A stretch of DNA of 64,000 nucleotides from Loktanella atrilutea (GCF_900128995.1 NZ_FQUE01000003.1:62001-126000); one strand, 5' to 3'. Shown: positions 34,725-43,682, counted from the first letter of the stretch. Numbers and translations are program-made. The notes: generated from the sequence alone by a model not told the origin.

Positions 34725-34780
34725 AGCGTGGGCCCCTTGGGTGGCAGCGGATGCTGCCGAGGTGGAAAGAGACAGTGCAT
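34721..34780 (-). CDS. Possible 19-codon leader ORF overlapping rsfS
   Basis: A GGAGG sequence precedes an ATG at 34780 by three bases (GGAGGACGATG). This opens a frame of 19 codons (MHCLFPPRQHPLPPKGPTL), proline-rich at P-P and P-L-P-P. Its TGA overlaps the proposed rsfS GTG as GTGA. That is the arrangement of translational coupling. The spacing from GGAGG to ATG is short. It could instead mark a frameshift in the true rsfS N-terminus, so this is tentative. Confidence 0.35.
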   Translation of the reverse strand: MHCLFPPRQHPLPPKGPTL

Positions 34781-34879
34781 CGTCCTCCGATGAAAAGCAC
34801 CGGACGGGTGGCCCCGGTGCAAGGCCTGATTGAAACCTAGGGGGTCTCCCGAAAAATTTCAACAACCGAAGGCGGGGCC

Positions 34880-35389
34880 CTAGTCCGCTGCGGGGGGTGT
34901 GTCAACCGGGACTTGCGGCGTCACCGTATCGAACGCGCCGACCGACAGGCCGTAGATGCGCCAGCGTCCGGCCTCGTTCATGAACTCCAGATCGAAGGTG
35001 ATCGACCGGGGCTGCAGCGGGAAATGGCCCGACAGGCGGATGATGCGCTGATCGAGGGAAACGGCACTCGTCTCGATCACCGGATCGACGGAGAGGACGG
35101 GCAGCAGGTCCAGTTTCTCGGCCCGGAAGCGCTGCAGCAGGATCGCCAGATCGGTCGCCGTGTTGGCATCGTGGAACGCAGTGGCGGCATAGTCGCGCAG
35201 GGTCGTATAATTGCCGGTCCAGTTCGCGTGATTGACCGCCAGCAAGGTGTCGCGGATCAGGGCGACGGCAAAGCTTTCCTCGATCTGCGTCGTCTGCTGC
35301 GCCGTCACCGGCAATGCAATCGCAGAGGCAAACGCCGTGGCAAGAAGCCACGGCGTTGCACGTTTTCGCAGGAGGGCAGCGATCACCAC
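34880..35389 (-). CDS. Secreted NTF2-like hypothetical protein coupled to adhesin
   Basis: A 169-residue exported protein with signal peptide (LLATAFASAIALPVTAQ). The body NHANWTGNYTTLRDYAATAFHDANTATDLAILLQ and FDLEFMNEAGRWRIYGLSVG looks NTF2-like and resembles a widespread unnamed alphaproteobacterial family. Function unknown. It starts GTG GTG, overlapping the last codons and stop of the adhesin gene, so it is translated from the adhesin transcript. A role in adhesin assembly, anchoring or quality control is an inference from that coupling. Confidence 0.72.
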   Translation of the reverse strand: MVIAALLRKRATPWLLATAFASAIALPVTAQQTTQIEESFAVALIRDTLLAVNHANWTGNYTTLRDYAATAFHDANTATDLAILLQRFRAEKLDLLPVLSVDPVIETSAVSLDQRIIRLSGHFPLQPRSITFDLEFMNEAGRWRIYGLSVGAFDTVTPQVPVDTPPAAD

Positions 35390-37191
35390 GAGTAGCTGAC
35401 GCCCACCCGGCCGCCGACCTTCTGCCGGTCGAAGCCATAGGTCACGCCGGCGTCGACCTGCGTGTTGGCGTTGATCCGGAACGCGCCGGACATGGCGAAG
35501 GCCGTCGCGCCGTCGAAGGCGCCGAGGCCGCCCGAAACCGCGTACTGGCGGTCGACCGGGACGTAGGGCACCTCCAGCGCCATGGCCATCGCGATACCAT
35601 CGCGGTTGTCCAGGATATCGTTGCGGTTACGCTGGATCTGCGCGCCCTGTGCGGCGATGGAATTGCCCTGCGCCGACAGCGTCTGGCCGATGCTCGCAAA
35701 GGCGCCGATATCGGTATCGCTGACGGCGAGGTTGCCGTTCGCGTCCGACGTCACCAGACGCACGCTGCCGGACTGCGCATCACGGCTTTCGTCAGAGGCG
35801 ATGCCGGGCAGCGTGTAGGTGTTCGTCGCGGTGCCGACGACCACCTGATTGTCGCGGGTGGCCGTCGCACCGTTGCCGATGGCAACCGAGTTCGCGCCCG
35901 ATGCCGTGGCAAGATTGCCGAAGGCCAGCGCCGTCGCGCCGGAGGCGGTCGCATTTTCGCCCACGGCGGTCGCGCGTTCGCCACTGGCGATGGCGAGGTG
36001 ACCGAAGGCCTGCGCCCGGACACCCGTGGCCTGCGCCCGCCAGCCGATCGCCGTGGCGCCTGCCATGGTGGCCTGCGACTGCCCGCCGACAGCGGTGGAG
36101 GACGTGCCGGAGGCGATCGTCTGCATGCCGGTCGCGCCATCGCGGTTGCCGCCGATGGCCACCGCATCCTCTCCACTCGCCAGTGCGGTGTTGCCGATGG
36201 CGATGCCGTTCATGCCGGAGGCAACGGAATCCTCACCCCCCGCAAACGACTGGCCGCCCGAGGCGGTGGACTGATGGCCGACGGCCGTGCCCATCGCACC
36301 CGTGGCGCGCGCCTGCCAGCCCAGCGCCGTGGCACCGGGGGTCGTGGCGTTGCTTTCGCCGCCGACGGCGGTCGTCGAGGGGCCGGCGGCATTGGCCTGA
36401 TCGCCCAGCGCCAAGGCGTCGATACCGTCCGCAGTCGACAGGTTGCCGATGGCGGTCGAGTTGTTGCTGAGTGCGCGGCTATCCTCGCCGATGGCGAGGG
36501 CCAGATCGCCAGTTGCGGTGGATTGGTGGCCGAATGCCTGCGCCTGTGCGCCGACAGCGTTCGATTGCCAACCGATGGCGGTAGCACCGGCGCCGCTGGC
36601 AATGCTTTCGCCCCCCAGCGCGGTGGTCGAGTTGCCCTGCGCGCTGGCGGCGGCGCCGATGGCGACCGCGTCATTGCCGTTGGCATTTGATCCCGTACCG
36701 TCGTCCACGACCCCGTCACCGTCGGCGTCATTGTTGCCGCCGATGGCAATCGCGCTGATGCCGGTGGCCGAGGCATCCTCTCCCACTGCGACCGATTGCG
36801 CGCCAGCGGCAGTGGTCTGGTGACCCAGCGCGGTAGAACGGTTGCCGATCGCCATGGCTTCCCAGCCGAAGGCGCTGTCGCCGGGCTGCTGGGCCAGGCT
36901 TTCACCGCCGACGGCGGTGGTCGAGGCGGCGAGCGCCTGCGCGCCTGTGCCGTCATCGTCGCCCCCCACGGCGACCGCATCCGTGCCTGTGGCTTGCGAA
37001 TCAGTGCCGACGGCGACCGAGAACGGGCCGGTGGCCGTGGCCCTCTCGCCATAGGCGGAACCGCTTGCGCCTGCGTTGGCGTCGGTGCCCGTGGCGGTCT
37101 GGGCCGCGACGGACTGAGCTGCGCTGACAAGGATGAAAGTGGCGACGGTGGATTTCAGAACCGCGGACGCGGTGATGCCTTGGAAAAACAT
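35383..37191 (-). CDS. Trimeric autotransporter adhesin (YadA-like)
   Basis: A 602-residue type Vc secreted adhesin. It has a signal peptide (to SVAAQ), a YadA-like head of left-handed beta-roll repeats of the AVGxxSxAxG type (about 50-470), a short neck/stalk ending in a coiled coil (FASIGQTLSAQGNSIA, then QIQRNRNDILDN), and a C-terminal four-strand membrane anchor ending GVSYSW (terminal Trp). The head has a higher-order repeat: TTAVGGES and GATAxGW recur four times at 84-98-residue intervals. One copy carries an Asp-rich insert DADGDGVVDDG that may bind calcium. AAAGGG precedes the ATG, behind an AT-rich promoter region. Confidence 0.92.
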   Translation of the reverse strand: MFFQGITASAVLKSTVATFILVSAAQSVAAQTATGTDANAGASGSAYGERATATGPFSVAVGTDSQATGTDAVAVGGDDDGTGAQALAASTTAVGGESLAQQPGDSAFGWEAMAIGNRSTALGHQTTAAGAQSVAVGEDASATGISAIAIGGNNDADGDGVVDDGTGSNANGNDAVAIGAAASAQGNSTTALGGESIASGAGATAIGWQSNAVGAQAQAFGHQSTATGDLALAIGEDSRALSNNSTAIGNLSTADGIDALALGDQANAAGPSTTAVGGESNATTPGATALGWQARATGAMGTAVGHQSTASGGQSFAGGEDSVASGMNGIAIGNTALASGEDAVAIGGNRDGATGMQTIASGTSSTAVGGQSQATMAGATAIGWRAQATGVRAQAFGHLAIASGERATAVGENATASGATALAFGNLATASGANSVAIGNGATATRDNQVVVGTATNTYTLPGIASDESRDAQSGSVRLVTSDANGNLAVSDTDIGAFASIGQTLSAQGNSIAAQGAQIQRNRNDILDNRDGIAMAMALEVPYVPVDRQYAVSGGLGAFDGATAFAMSGAFRINANTQVDAGVTYGFDRQKVGGRVGVSYSW

Positions 37192-37283
37192 TTCAGGTAC
37201 CCTTTAAACATTACATAAATGTATAGTTAACTGGTTGGCGTCACCGGGCAATACGGAATTGACCTAGGGGCATCACGTTCCTG
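37192..37283 (-). promoter_or_regulatory. AT-rich promoter region of the adhesin gene
   Basis: The 92 bp between mscS and the adhesin are much richer in A/T than surrounding DNA and contain ACAT-AA-ATGT dyad symmetry (around 37212-37221) and TATACAT on the minus strand. I read this as promoter/operator DNA, but cannot place -35 and -10 with confidence. Confidence 0.35.
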
Positions 37284-38654
37284 TCAGGACACAGGGGGGT
37301 CCTTCCTCGTCGTCGTCTGCAGGGTCGAATCCGGCAGAACCTTGACCTCTCGTTGCGGGAACGGAATCGAGATTCCGTGTTCCGCAAAGGCATCCCAAAG
37401 CGCCAGATACACGTTGCCGCGGATGTTCGTCAGGCCACCGGTGGGATCAGAGATCCAGAACCGCAGGATGTAGTCGACCGAACTGTCGCCGAAGCCCACG
37501 ATGTGACAGACGGCAGGCTTGCTTTGCAGCACGCGGGGGACTGCCATCGCCGCCTCGACTGCGATCTTGCGAACCTCGTGCGGGTTGTCGCCGTAGGCCG
37601 TGCCGAAATAGATGTCGAGTCGGACGAAATCGTTCTGGTGCGACCAGTTCACCACCTGTCCGGTGATCAGATCCTCGTTCGGGATCAGATATTCCTTGCC
37701 ATCGCGCGTGGTGATCGAAACATAGCGCGCGCCGAGCGACGTGATCCAGCCGAAGGTATCGCCGAGGCTGATGACGTCGCCGGGCTTGATCGACTTGTCC
37801 AGCAGAAGGATCACGCCGGAGACGAGGTTCGACACCACTTTCTGCAGGCCGAAGCCGAGGCCGACGCCAATCGCCCCCGACAGCACGGCAAGTCCGGTCA
37901 GGTCGATGCCGATCGCCTTGAGCCCGATAAAGACCGCAAGGCCGTAGAACAGCAGCTGCATCATCTTGATTGCCAGCACCTGCATCGAGGGGCTGATATC
38001 CTCGTTGCCAGTGATCCGGTTGCGCACGGTCCGCGACAGAAAGCGCGCGCCGACCCAAAGCAAACCGATGACGAAGATCGCCTGCACGAGCAGAAGCGCC
38101 GAAATCCGCATGGTGCCGACGGATACGGCGAGGTTGTCGAGCAGGCGCTCGAAGGCCTCCGTCAGGCCGAGGATGCGCAGCGTCACCCAGGTCCAGGCGC
38201 CGTAGCGGACGATCTTGCGCAGAAAAGGGTTGGCGATCAGGCGTGTGGTCAGCGCCACGATCAGCCAAGCGGTCGCAAGGTTCGCGATGATCGACAGCTG
38301 GTAGCTGCGGCTGTTCCACGTCACCTCCCTCATCACCGAGATGACGAGCCAGATCAGCAGGACGAAGATGATGCTGCGCAACCGCTTGTGCAGCACGACC
38401 AGCCAGCGGATGCGCCACATCGGCCAGCCTTCACGGGCGCGCATCCAGGCATGCAGGCGTGGGGCCAGCACCATGCGCAGTACATGCGCAACCCCGAAGA
38501 TCGCAAGCGCGATCAGGATCTGGTAGCCGACCCATGGCCGCCACAACGTGCCGATGAAGTAATCCGCTTGCGCGACGAGGCTTTGCCAAAGGGTGACGAC
38601 CGTGCCGATCGGAGTCGACTCGTCCGTGTCGAGGAGTTGGTCATGAAGAGCCAT
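37284..38654 (-). CDS. MscS-family mechanosensitive ion channel
   Basis: A 456-residue inner-membrane channel with about six helices. The pore helix and beta domain are conserved: LSGAIGVGLGFGLQKVVSNLVSGVILLLDKSIKPGDVI is the TM3/beta junction, then LGARYVSITTRDGKEYLIPNEDL and SDPTGGLTNIRGNVYLALWDAF in the C-terminal alpha-beta vestibule. It is longer than E. coli MscS (286), with three extra N-terminal helices as in mid-size homologues. It protects against hypo-osmotic shock. It is upstream of the adhesin on the same strand with a 92-bp gap that likely holds a separate adhesin promoter. Confidence 0.93.
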   Translation of the reverse strand: MALHDQLLDTDESTPIGTVVTLWQSLVAQADYFIGTLWRPWVGYQILIALAIFGVAHVLRMVLAPRLHAWMRAREGWPMWRIRWLVVLHKRLRSIIFVLLIWLVISVMREVTWNSRSYQLSIIANLATAWLIVALTTRLIANPFLRKIVRYGAWTWVTLRILGLTEAFERLLDNLAVSVGTMRISALLLVQAIFVIGLLWVGARFLSRTVRNRITGNEDISPSMQVLAIKMMQLLFYGLAVFIGLKAIGIDLTGLAVLSGAIGVGLGFGLQKVVSNLVSGVILLLDKSIKPGDVISLGDTFGWITSLGARYVSITTRDGKEYLIPNEDLITGQVVNWSHQNDFVRLDIYFGTAYGDNPHEVRKIAVEAAMAVPRVLQSKPAVCHIVGFGDSSVDYILRFWISDPTGGLTNIRGNVYLALWDAFAEHGISIPFPQREVKVLPDSTLQTTTRKDPPVS

Positions 38655-38836
38655 TGCGCACCCCTTCGGTCAGGCCTGCCTGCCGTGTCGTTTCCAATGT
38701 GACATGCCAGCCCGACACGTCCAGCCTGTGCGCACGCGGTGATCCTGGCAAGACGATACACCGTGCACTGATACAGCCCCGTCCAAAATCTAAAAAGCCT
38801 TTATATTTTAATGTATTATAGGATATCTTGGGAACA
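38655..38836. other. Non-coding gap with an AT-rich segment
   Basis: No gene is seen between mscS and the broken frame. Bases 38786-38826 are strikingly A/T-rich (TTTATATTTTAATGTATTAT within) in a GC-rich genome. It may hold a promoter for the plus-strand frame that follows, or mark foreign DNA. Confidence 0.5.
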
Positions 38837-39244
38837 ATGAGCGTCGTGATAGTTGATGAAACTGATTATACGTCCCGTGATTCTGTGCAGCCTTCTGACT
38901 TTTGCCCTCTTCGATAGAACCGGCGAAGACACGCCGGACGCGAACTCGTCGCCCTTTGACGGCAACGCCGGGCCAATTCGGCCCGTGAACTCTGGGCTTC
39001 GATCGAGCGGACCACCCTGACCGGGGGCGGGGATGCCGACACTGTCCGACACGGCGAACCCTACACAATCGTGCTCCTGTCCCTCGCTGCCGATGCGCCC
39101 GCCTGGATGACGGTGTCGAACATCGATCAGGTCATCGCGCTGCGCGGCGTCACGGCGGATGAAATTTCGGAAGAGGGTTTCGGCCTGTCGGTCTTCAGGT
39201 ACAAGGATCTGACCGCCGCAATCGACGCGGCCCCGTTGTGCTGA
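38837..39244 (+). pseudogene. Broken (frameshifted) reading frame
   Basis: An N-terminal piece starting MSVVIVDETDYTSRD (ATG 38837, GGAA just ahead) ends early at TAG. A second frame from ATG 38856 reads MKLIIRPVILCSLLTFALFDRTGED and ends at 39020. A third stretch, back in the first frame, runs to TGA at 39242 and reads like a genuine protein end (ARELWASIERTTLTGG, PYTIVLLSLAADAPAW, VIALRGVTADEISEEG, FGLSVFRYKDLTAAID). No start codon opens that stretch. The simplest reading is one small gene with two frameshifts. I do not recognise the family. Sequencing error is the alternative. Confidence 0.42.
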
Positions 39245-39448
39245 CGGATTGAGATTCCCTTGCGGCACAGCCCGCGGGGGTGTATCTCCTCTGCCATGAA
39301 ACCGGTTTTCGACATGGATGATCGCGCGCGGCTGCCCTGGCGGTTCTTTGGCGCGACCCGGACGATCCTCGCCCATCTATGATGCGCGCGGCGCGCTTGC
39401 GCCCACATCATGCCTGCACATTCACATGATTAATACGGGAGAGGACCC
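39245..39448 (+). other. leuC leader region
   Basis: About 200 bp before leuC. It contains a 28-codon frame (39296-39382, MKPVFDMDDRARLPWRFFGA...) without a ribosome site and with only three leucines, so it is not a convincing leucine attenuator peptide. A GCGCGC-G-GCGCGC symmetry at about 39384-39396 could form a stem. GGGAGAGG just before leuC is its ribosome site. Confidence 0.4.
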
Positions 39449-40852
39449 ATGTCCCCCAAGACGCTCTATGACAAGATCTGGGATGCCCACGTGGCCCACG
39501 AAGCCGAAGACGGCACCTGCCTTCTCTATATCGACCGCCACCTCGTCCACGAAGTGACCAGTCCGCAGGCCTTTGAGGGTCTGCGCATGACCGGTCGCAC
39601 GGTGCACGCGCCGGACAAGACCATCGCGGTGCCGGACCATAACGTGCCGACCACGCTGGACCGCGCCAATGCGGCCACGATGACCGAGGACAGCCGGATC
39701 CAGGTCGAGGCGCTGGACACCAACGCCAAGGATTTCGGCATCCATTATTACCCCGTGTCCGACGTCCGTCAGGGCATCGTCCACATCGTCGGCCCCGAAC
39801 AGGGCTGGACCCTGCCCGGCATGACCGTCGTCTGCGGCGACAGCCACACGGCGACCCACGGCGCCTTTGGTGCACTGGCCCACGGCATCGGCACAAGTGA
39901 AGTGGAGCATGTCCTTGCCACCCAGACGCTGATCCAGCGCAAGGGCAAGAACATGAAGGTCGAGATCACCGGCAAGCTGCGCCCGGGTGTCACCGCCAAG
40001 GACATCACCATGTCCGTCATCGGCAAGACCGGCACCGCCGGCGGCACCGGCTATGTCATCGAATATTGCGGCGAGGCGATCCGTGATCTGTCGATGGAAG
40101 GCCGTATGACCGTCTGCAACATGGCGATCGAAGGCGGCGCCCGCGCCGGGTTGATCGCACCCGACGAGAAGACCTTCGACTATTGCAAGGGCCGTCCCCA
40201 CGCGCCGAAGGGGGCGCAGTGGGAAGCAGCGATGGACTGGTGGAAGACCCTGTATTCCGACGACGACGCCCATTGGGACAAGGTCGTGACCCTGAAGGGC
40301 GAGGATATCGCGCCGTCCGTCACATGGGGCACCTCGCCGGAGGACGTGCTGCCGATCACCGCAGCCGTACCCGCTGCATCCGACTTTGCCGGTGGCAAGG
40401 TCGATGCGGCGCAGCGCAGCCTCGACTACATGGGGCTGACGGCCGGTACCCCGCTGTCCGAGATCAAGATCGACACCGTCTTTATCGGGTCCTGCACCAA
40501 CGGCCGGATCGAGGACCTGCGCGCTGCCGCCGCGATCCTGAAGGGCAAGAAGATCGCCGTCAGCCGCGCAATGGTCGTGCCGGGATCGGGCCTCGTGCGC
40601 GCGCAGGCCGAAGAGGAGGGTCTGGCGCAGATCTTCATCGATGCGGGCTTCGAATGGCGCATGGCGGGCTGTTCCATGTGCCTTGCGATGAACCCCGACC
40701 AGCTCGCCCCCGGCGAACGCTGTGCCGCGACCAGCAACCGCAACTTCGAGGGCCGTCAGGGCCGCGGCGGCCGCACCCACCTGATGAGCCCCGCGATGGC
40801 CGCCGCAGCGGCGATCACAGGGCACCTGACCGACGTACGGGAGATGATGTGA
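39449..40852 (+). CDS. leuC: 3-isopropylmalate dehydratase large subunit
   Basis: Isomerises 2- to 3-isopropylmalate in leucine synthesis as a LeuCD heterodimer with a 4Fe-4S cluster. 467 residues, as usual. The opening [49 protein letters not shown] and [10 protein letters not shown] give the aconitase-family cluster cysteines and active-site residues. A strong GGGAGAGG precedes the ATG. Its TGA overlaps the leuD start (TGATG). leuB follows 2.8 kb downstream after two other genes on the same strand. Confidence 0.98.
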   Translation: MSPKTLYDKIWDAHVAHEAEDGTCLLYIDRHLVHEVTSPQAFEGLRMTGRTVHAPDKTIAVPDHNVPTTLDRANAATMTEDSRIQVEALDTNAKDFGIHYYPVSDVRQGIVHIVGPEQGWTLPGMTVVCGDSHTATHGAFGALAHGIGTSEVEHVLATQTLIQRKGKNMKVEITGKLRPGVTAKDITMSVIGKTGTAGGTGYVIEYCGEAIRDLSMEGRMTVCNMAIEGGARAGLIAPDEKTFDYCKGRPHAPKGAQWEAAMDWWKTLYSDDDAHWDKVVTLKGEDIAPSVTWGTSPEDVLPITAAVPAASDFAGGKVDAAQRSLDYMGLTAGTPLSEIKIDTVFIGSCTNGRIEDLRAAAAILKGKKIAVSRAMVVPGSGLVRAQAEEEGLAQIFIDAGFEWRMAGCSMCLAMNPDQLAPGERCAATSNRNFEGRQGRGGRTHLMSPAMAAAAAITGHLTDVREMM

Positions 40853-41457
40853 TGGACAAGTTCGACAAGCTGAGCGGCGTCGCTGCCCCCATGCCCCTGA
40901 TCAACATCGACACCGACATGATCATCCCGAAACAGTTCCTGAAGACCATCAAGCGGTCGGGCCTGGGGGTGAACCTGTTCGACGAGATGCGCTATGACGA
41001 CGACCGCAACGAGATCCCGTCCTTCGTCCTGAACAAGCCGCAGTACCGCAACGCGGAAATCCTCGTGGCCGGGGACAATTTCGGCTGCGGGTCGAGCCGA
41101 GAACATGCGCCCTGGGCGATCAAGGATTTCGGCATTCGCTGCATCATCGCACCGAGCTATGCCGACATCTTCTACAACAACTGCTTCAAGAACGGCATCC
41201 TGCCCGTCGTGCTGCCGCAGGAACAGGTCGACGTGCTGATGAAGGACGCCGAGAAGGGGTCGAACGCCCGTATCGAGATCGATCTGGATGCGCAGACGAT
41301 CACGTCCTCCGATGGCGAGGTGTTCCACTTCGAGGTCGACGCCTTCAAGAAGCATTGCCTCATGCACGGGCTGGATGACATCGGCCTGACGATGGAAAAG
41401 GTCGGGTCGATCAGGTCGTTCGAGGAACAGGCCGCGACGGCGCGGCCTTGGGTCTGA
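40852..41457 (+). CDS. leuD: 3-isopropylmalate dehydratase small subunit
   Basis: The 201-residue swivelling subunit of isopropylmalate isomerase. [34 protein letters not shown] and [19 protein letters not shown] are diagnostic. Its ATG overlaps the leuC stop by one base, ensuring stoichiometric translation. A hairpin lies 32 bp after the stop. Confidence 0.98.
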   Translation: MDKFDKLSGVAAPMPLINIDTDMIIPKQFLKTIKRSGLGVNLFDEMRYDDDRNEIPSFVLNKPQYRNAEILVAGDNFGCGSSREHAPWAIKDFGIRCIIAPSYADIFYNNCFKNGILPVVLPQEQVDVLMKDAEKGSNARIEIDLDAQTITSSDGEVFHFEVDAFKKHCLMHGLDDIGLTMEKVGSIRSFEEQAATARPWV

Positions 41458-41488
41458 CAGCGCTCCGATCTAGACTGAAGGTTCCTCT

Positions 41489-41514
41489 ATGGGGTCGGAG
41501 CAATCTGGCCCCAT
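41489..41514 (+). terminator. Hairpin after leuD
   Basis: An 8-bp stem (ATGGGGTC / GGCCCCAT with one G-T pair) and 10-nt loop lie 32 bp after leuD. There is no U tract beyond CATCTTG, so termination may need Rho or be incomplete, allowing read-through to the genes ahead of leuB. Confidence 0.45.
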
Positions 41515-41655
41515 CATCTTGTGACCGGATCAAGACTGCCTTGCTGATGCCATGAAACGGTTGCATTGACGCACCACTTTTGCCGCAAATCCGCCAGTTA
41601 TCCTTCGCTATCGTTAACCCGGCGTTGCAACACTTCATGCAATCGGGGCAAAATC

Positions 41656-42594
41656 GTGGCAACAAAGAGGCGGTCCGCGAAACGATTGCGGCATGATGGC
41701 GGGAAAAGGCGACGGCGACGTACCGTGGCCGACCGGGCAAAGGCAGTTATGGCGATCAGTTCGACCCTCCCCGGAGCGGTGTTGCGTGCAATTTGCGTGG
41801 TGGCCCTTGTCACCCTGCCATCGATGCTGCTGCCGATCCAAAGCAAGGACGGCGCACAGATCGTTGCACTGGTCGCGATCTTCGGCGCCATCTTCACACT
41901 GGTCGAGTATACCGTCGCCAGCCCCAGCTTCATCGAGTTTCGCAGCGCGCCACCGTTCAACCGGCTGCGGTTCATTGCGCTTTTCGCGACCGTACTGGTC
42001 CTGTCGCTGATCATGCGCGGGAACGAGGCACCGTCGACCCTGACGCTGGTGCTGCAGCTTCTGGGCGAACGGATCGGCGGCTCTCTTGATTTCCCGTTCT
42101 CTCCGGTCCGGCTGATCATATTGATGATGCCGCAGGACACGCCCGACTACACGCTTTACCTGATCCGGATCTCGGCCGGGCTGGCCTATCTGGTGTCGCT
42201 GCTGTCGATCGCCATCTTCGGGCTGCTGCTGCGATTCCATCACTGGCCCCGGCGCAGCGGTGCCTTCAACGTCTGGGTCAACATGCCCATGTTCGACCCG
42301 ACCGGCGGCGGTGACGTCGTCAAGCGCCTGAACCGCGACAGCCAGTCGAACCTGATCCTTGGCTTTCTGCTGCCCTTCGTGTTTCCTGCAATCGGCAAGC
42401 TGGTGTCGATCTTCGTGATGCCGATCACGGTGAACGATCCGCAGACCCTGATCTGGATGGTGGCCGCATGGGCGTTCCTTCCCGCAAGCCTGCTGATGCG
42501 TGGCATCGCGCTCAGCCGTGTTGCGCAGCTGATCCACAAGCAGCGCAAGCGCGAGTATGCCCGCGCGGCGGCAGAGGGCTTGTTGCCGGTCTGA
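41656..42594 (+). CDS. Hypothetical integral membrane protein
   Basis: A 312-residue protein with a very basic N-terminus (ATKRRSAKRLRHDGGKRRRRR) and about six hydrophobic segments from residue 35 on (GAVLRAICVVALVTLP, IVALVAIFGAIFTLVE and others), ending with a basic tail. No enzyme motif is seen, and I do not recognise the family. The GTG at 41656 with GGGG ten bases ahead keeps the basic leader; an ATG at 41749 is the alternative and would drop it. It lies between leuD and leuB with an EEP-fold gene overlapping its 3' end. Confidence 0.65.
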   Translation: MATKRRSAKRLRHDGGKRRRRRTVADRAKAVMAISSTLPGAVLRAICVVALVTLPSMLLPIQSKDGAQIVALVAIFGAIFTLVEYTVASPSFIEFRSAPPFNRLRFIALFATVLVLSLIMRGNEAPSTLTLVLQLLGERIGGSLDFPFSPVRLIILMMPQDTPDYTLYLIRISAGLAYLVSLLSIAIFGLLLRFHHWPRRSGAFNVWVNMPMFDPTGGGDVVKRLNRDSQSNLILGFLLPFVFPAIGKLVSIFVMPITVNDPQTLIWMVAAWAFLPASLLMRGIALSRVAQLIHKQRKREYARAAAEGLLPV

Positions 42595-43613
42595 TCCTTG
42601 CCGCAACGGCTGCCCCGGCCGAGGACCTGCGCGTCGCGACCTTCGGCGCTGCGCTGGGCCGCGAGGGGCCGGGGCTGCTGCTGCGCGATCTGGGGCGTGA
42701 GGATGCGCAGATAGAGGCCACCGTGGCGATCGTGGAGCAGGTGGCGCCTGACGTCCTGTTGCTAACGGATGTGGACTACGACCTCGACGGTGAGGCTTTG
42801 CGCAATTTAGCGGGGCGCATGGGGTTTGAGCACAGTTTTGCACTGGCGCCCAACAGCGGTATGGCGACGGGCCTCGATCTGGATGGCAACGGCCGCATCG
42901 GGGAGGCGCGCGATGCGCAGGGCTGGGGCAAGTTCAGCGGCGACAGCGGCATGGGCCTTCTGTCACGTTGGCCGTTCGACCCGGACGCAGTGCGGGATCT
43001 GTCGGACCTGCTGTGGCGCGATCTTTCGGGCGCGGTGCTGCCCAAGGGCCCGCTCTGGACCGATGACATCGCCGCCGTGCAGCGCCTGTCCACCACGGGC
43101 CACTGGATCGTGCCGGTGCTGGCGCCGGGCGGGCCGGTGGACATCTTGGCATTTTCCGCGACGCCTCCGGTCTTCGACGGACCGGAAGATCGCAACGGGC
43201 TGCGCAATCGCGACGAGCTGCGGCTTTGGACGCAGGTGCTGGACGGCGCCTTTGGCCCCGCGCCGCAGGATTTCGTCCTGCTCGGGAATACCAACCTCGA
43301 CCCTTTCGACGGCGATGGATTGCGGCAGGCGATGCGCGACGTCCTGGCTGATCCGCGCCTGACCGATCCCCTGCCTGTCAGCGCCGGCGGCATGGCCGCC
43401 GCGGACCCCGGCCAGACCGGCGATCCGGCATTGGATACCGCAGACTGGCCGGACGGTGCGCCCGGCAACCTGCGCGTCGATTATGTCCTGCCCGCCGCGA
43501 CATGGACCGTCACCGGCGCGGGCGTGTTCTGGCCTGCCCCCGACGATCCGGATGCCGCACTGGCGCAGGCAGCGGGACCGCACCGGCTGGTCTGGGTCGA
43601 TCTGCACCGCTAA
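42468..43613 (+). CDS. Exported endonuclease/exonuclease/phosphatase-fold protein, start uncertain
   Basis: A 310-340-residue EEP-fold protein with LRVATFGAALGREGPGLLLRDL, PDVLLLTDVDYDLDGEAL, GMGLLSRWPF, VFDGPEDRNGLRNRDEL, and FVLLGNTNLDPFDGDG. The catalytic Asn and Glu positions of true nucleases look altered (TFGAAL for the usual SWNI, LTDVDYD for LQE). A hydrophobic LVAGLILAATAAPA just before the domain looks like a signal peptide. No ATG, GTG or TTG occurs in frame after 42468. Either the ATG inside the previous gene is used, or a CTG at 42591 overlapping its TGA. Substrate unknown. Confidence 0.7.
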   Translation: MGVPSRKPADAWHRAQPCCAADPQAAQARVCPRGGRGLVAGLILAATAAPAEDLRVATFGAALGREGPGLLLRDLGREDAQIEATVAIVEQVAPDVLLLTDVDYDLDGEALRNLAGRMGFEHSFALAPNSGMATGLDLDGNGRIGEARDAQGWGKFSGDSGMGLLSRWPFDPDAVRDLSDLLWRDLSGAVLPKGPLWTDDIAAVQRLSTTGHWIVPVLAPGGPVDILAFSATPPVFDGPEDRNGLRNRDELRLWTQVLDGAFGPAPQDFVLLGNTNLDPFDGDGLRQAMRDVLADPRLTDPLPVSAGGMAAADPGQTGDPALDTADWPDGAPGNLRVDYVLPAATWTVTGAGVFWPAPDDPDAALAQAAGPHRLVWVDLHR

Positions 43614-43682
43614 GGGCATGGCTTGAAACGTCGCGGGCTTGGCGTTACGCGGTGTCAACCGCATCAGCCAAGGACAGTCCGC

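Noticed and set aside
35383-37191. CRISPR-like or tandem-repeat array
   Set aside because: The repetitiveness is the coding repeat of a YadA-type adhesin head; no direct repeats with unique spacers and no cas genes are present in the window.
39296-39382. 28-codon frame before leuC as a leucine attenuator peptide
   Set aside because: No ribosome site, only three scattered leucines, and no terminator/antiterminator pair that I can fold by eye.
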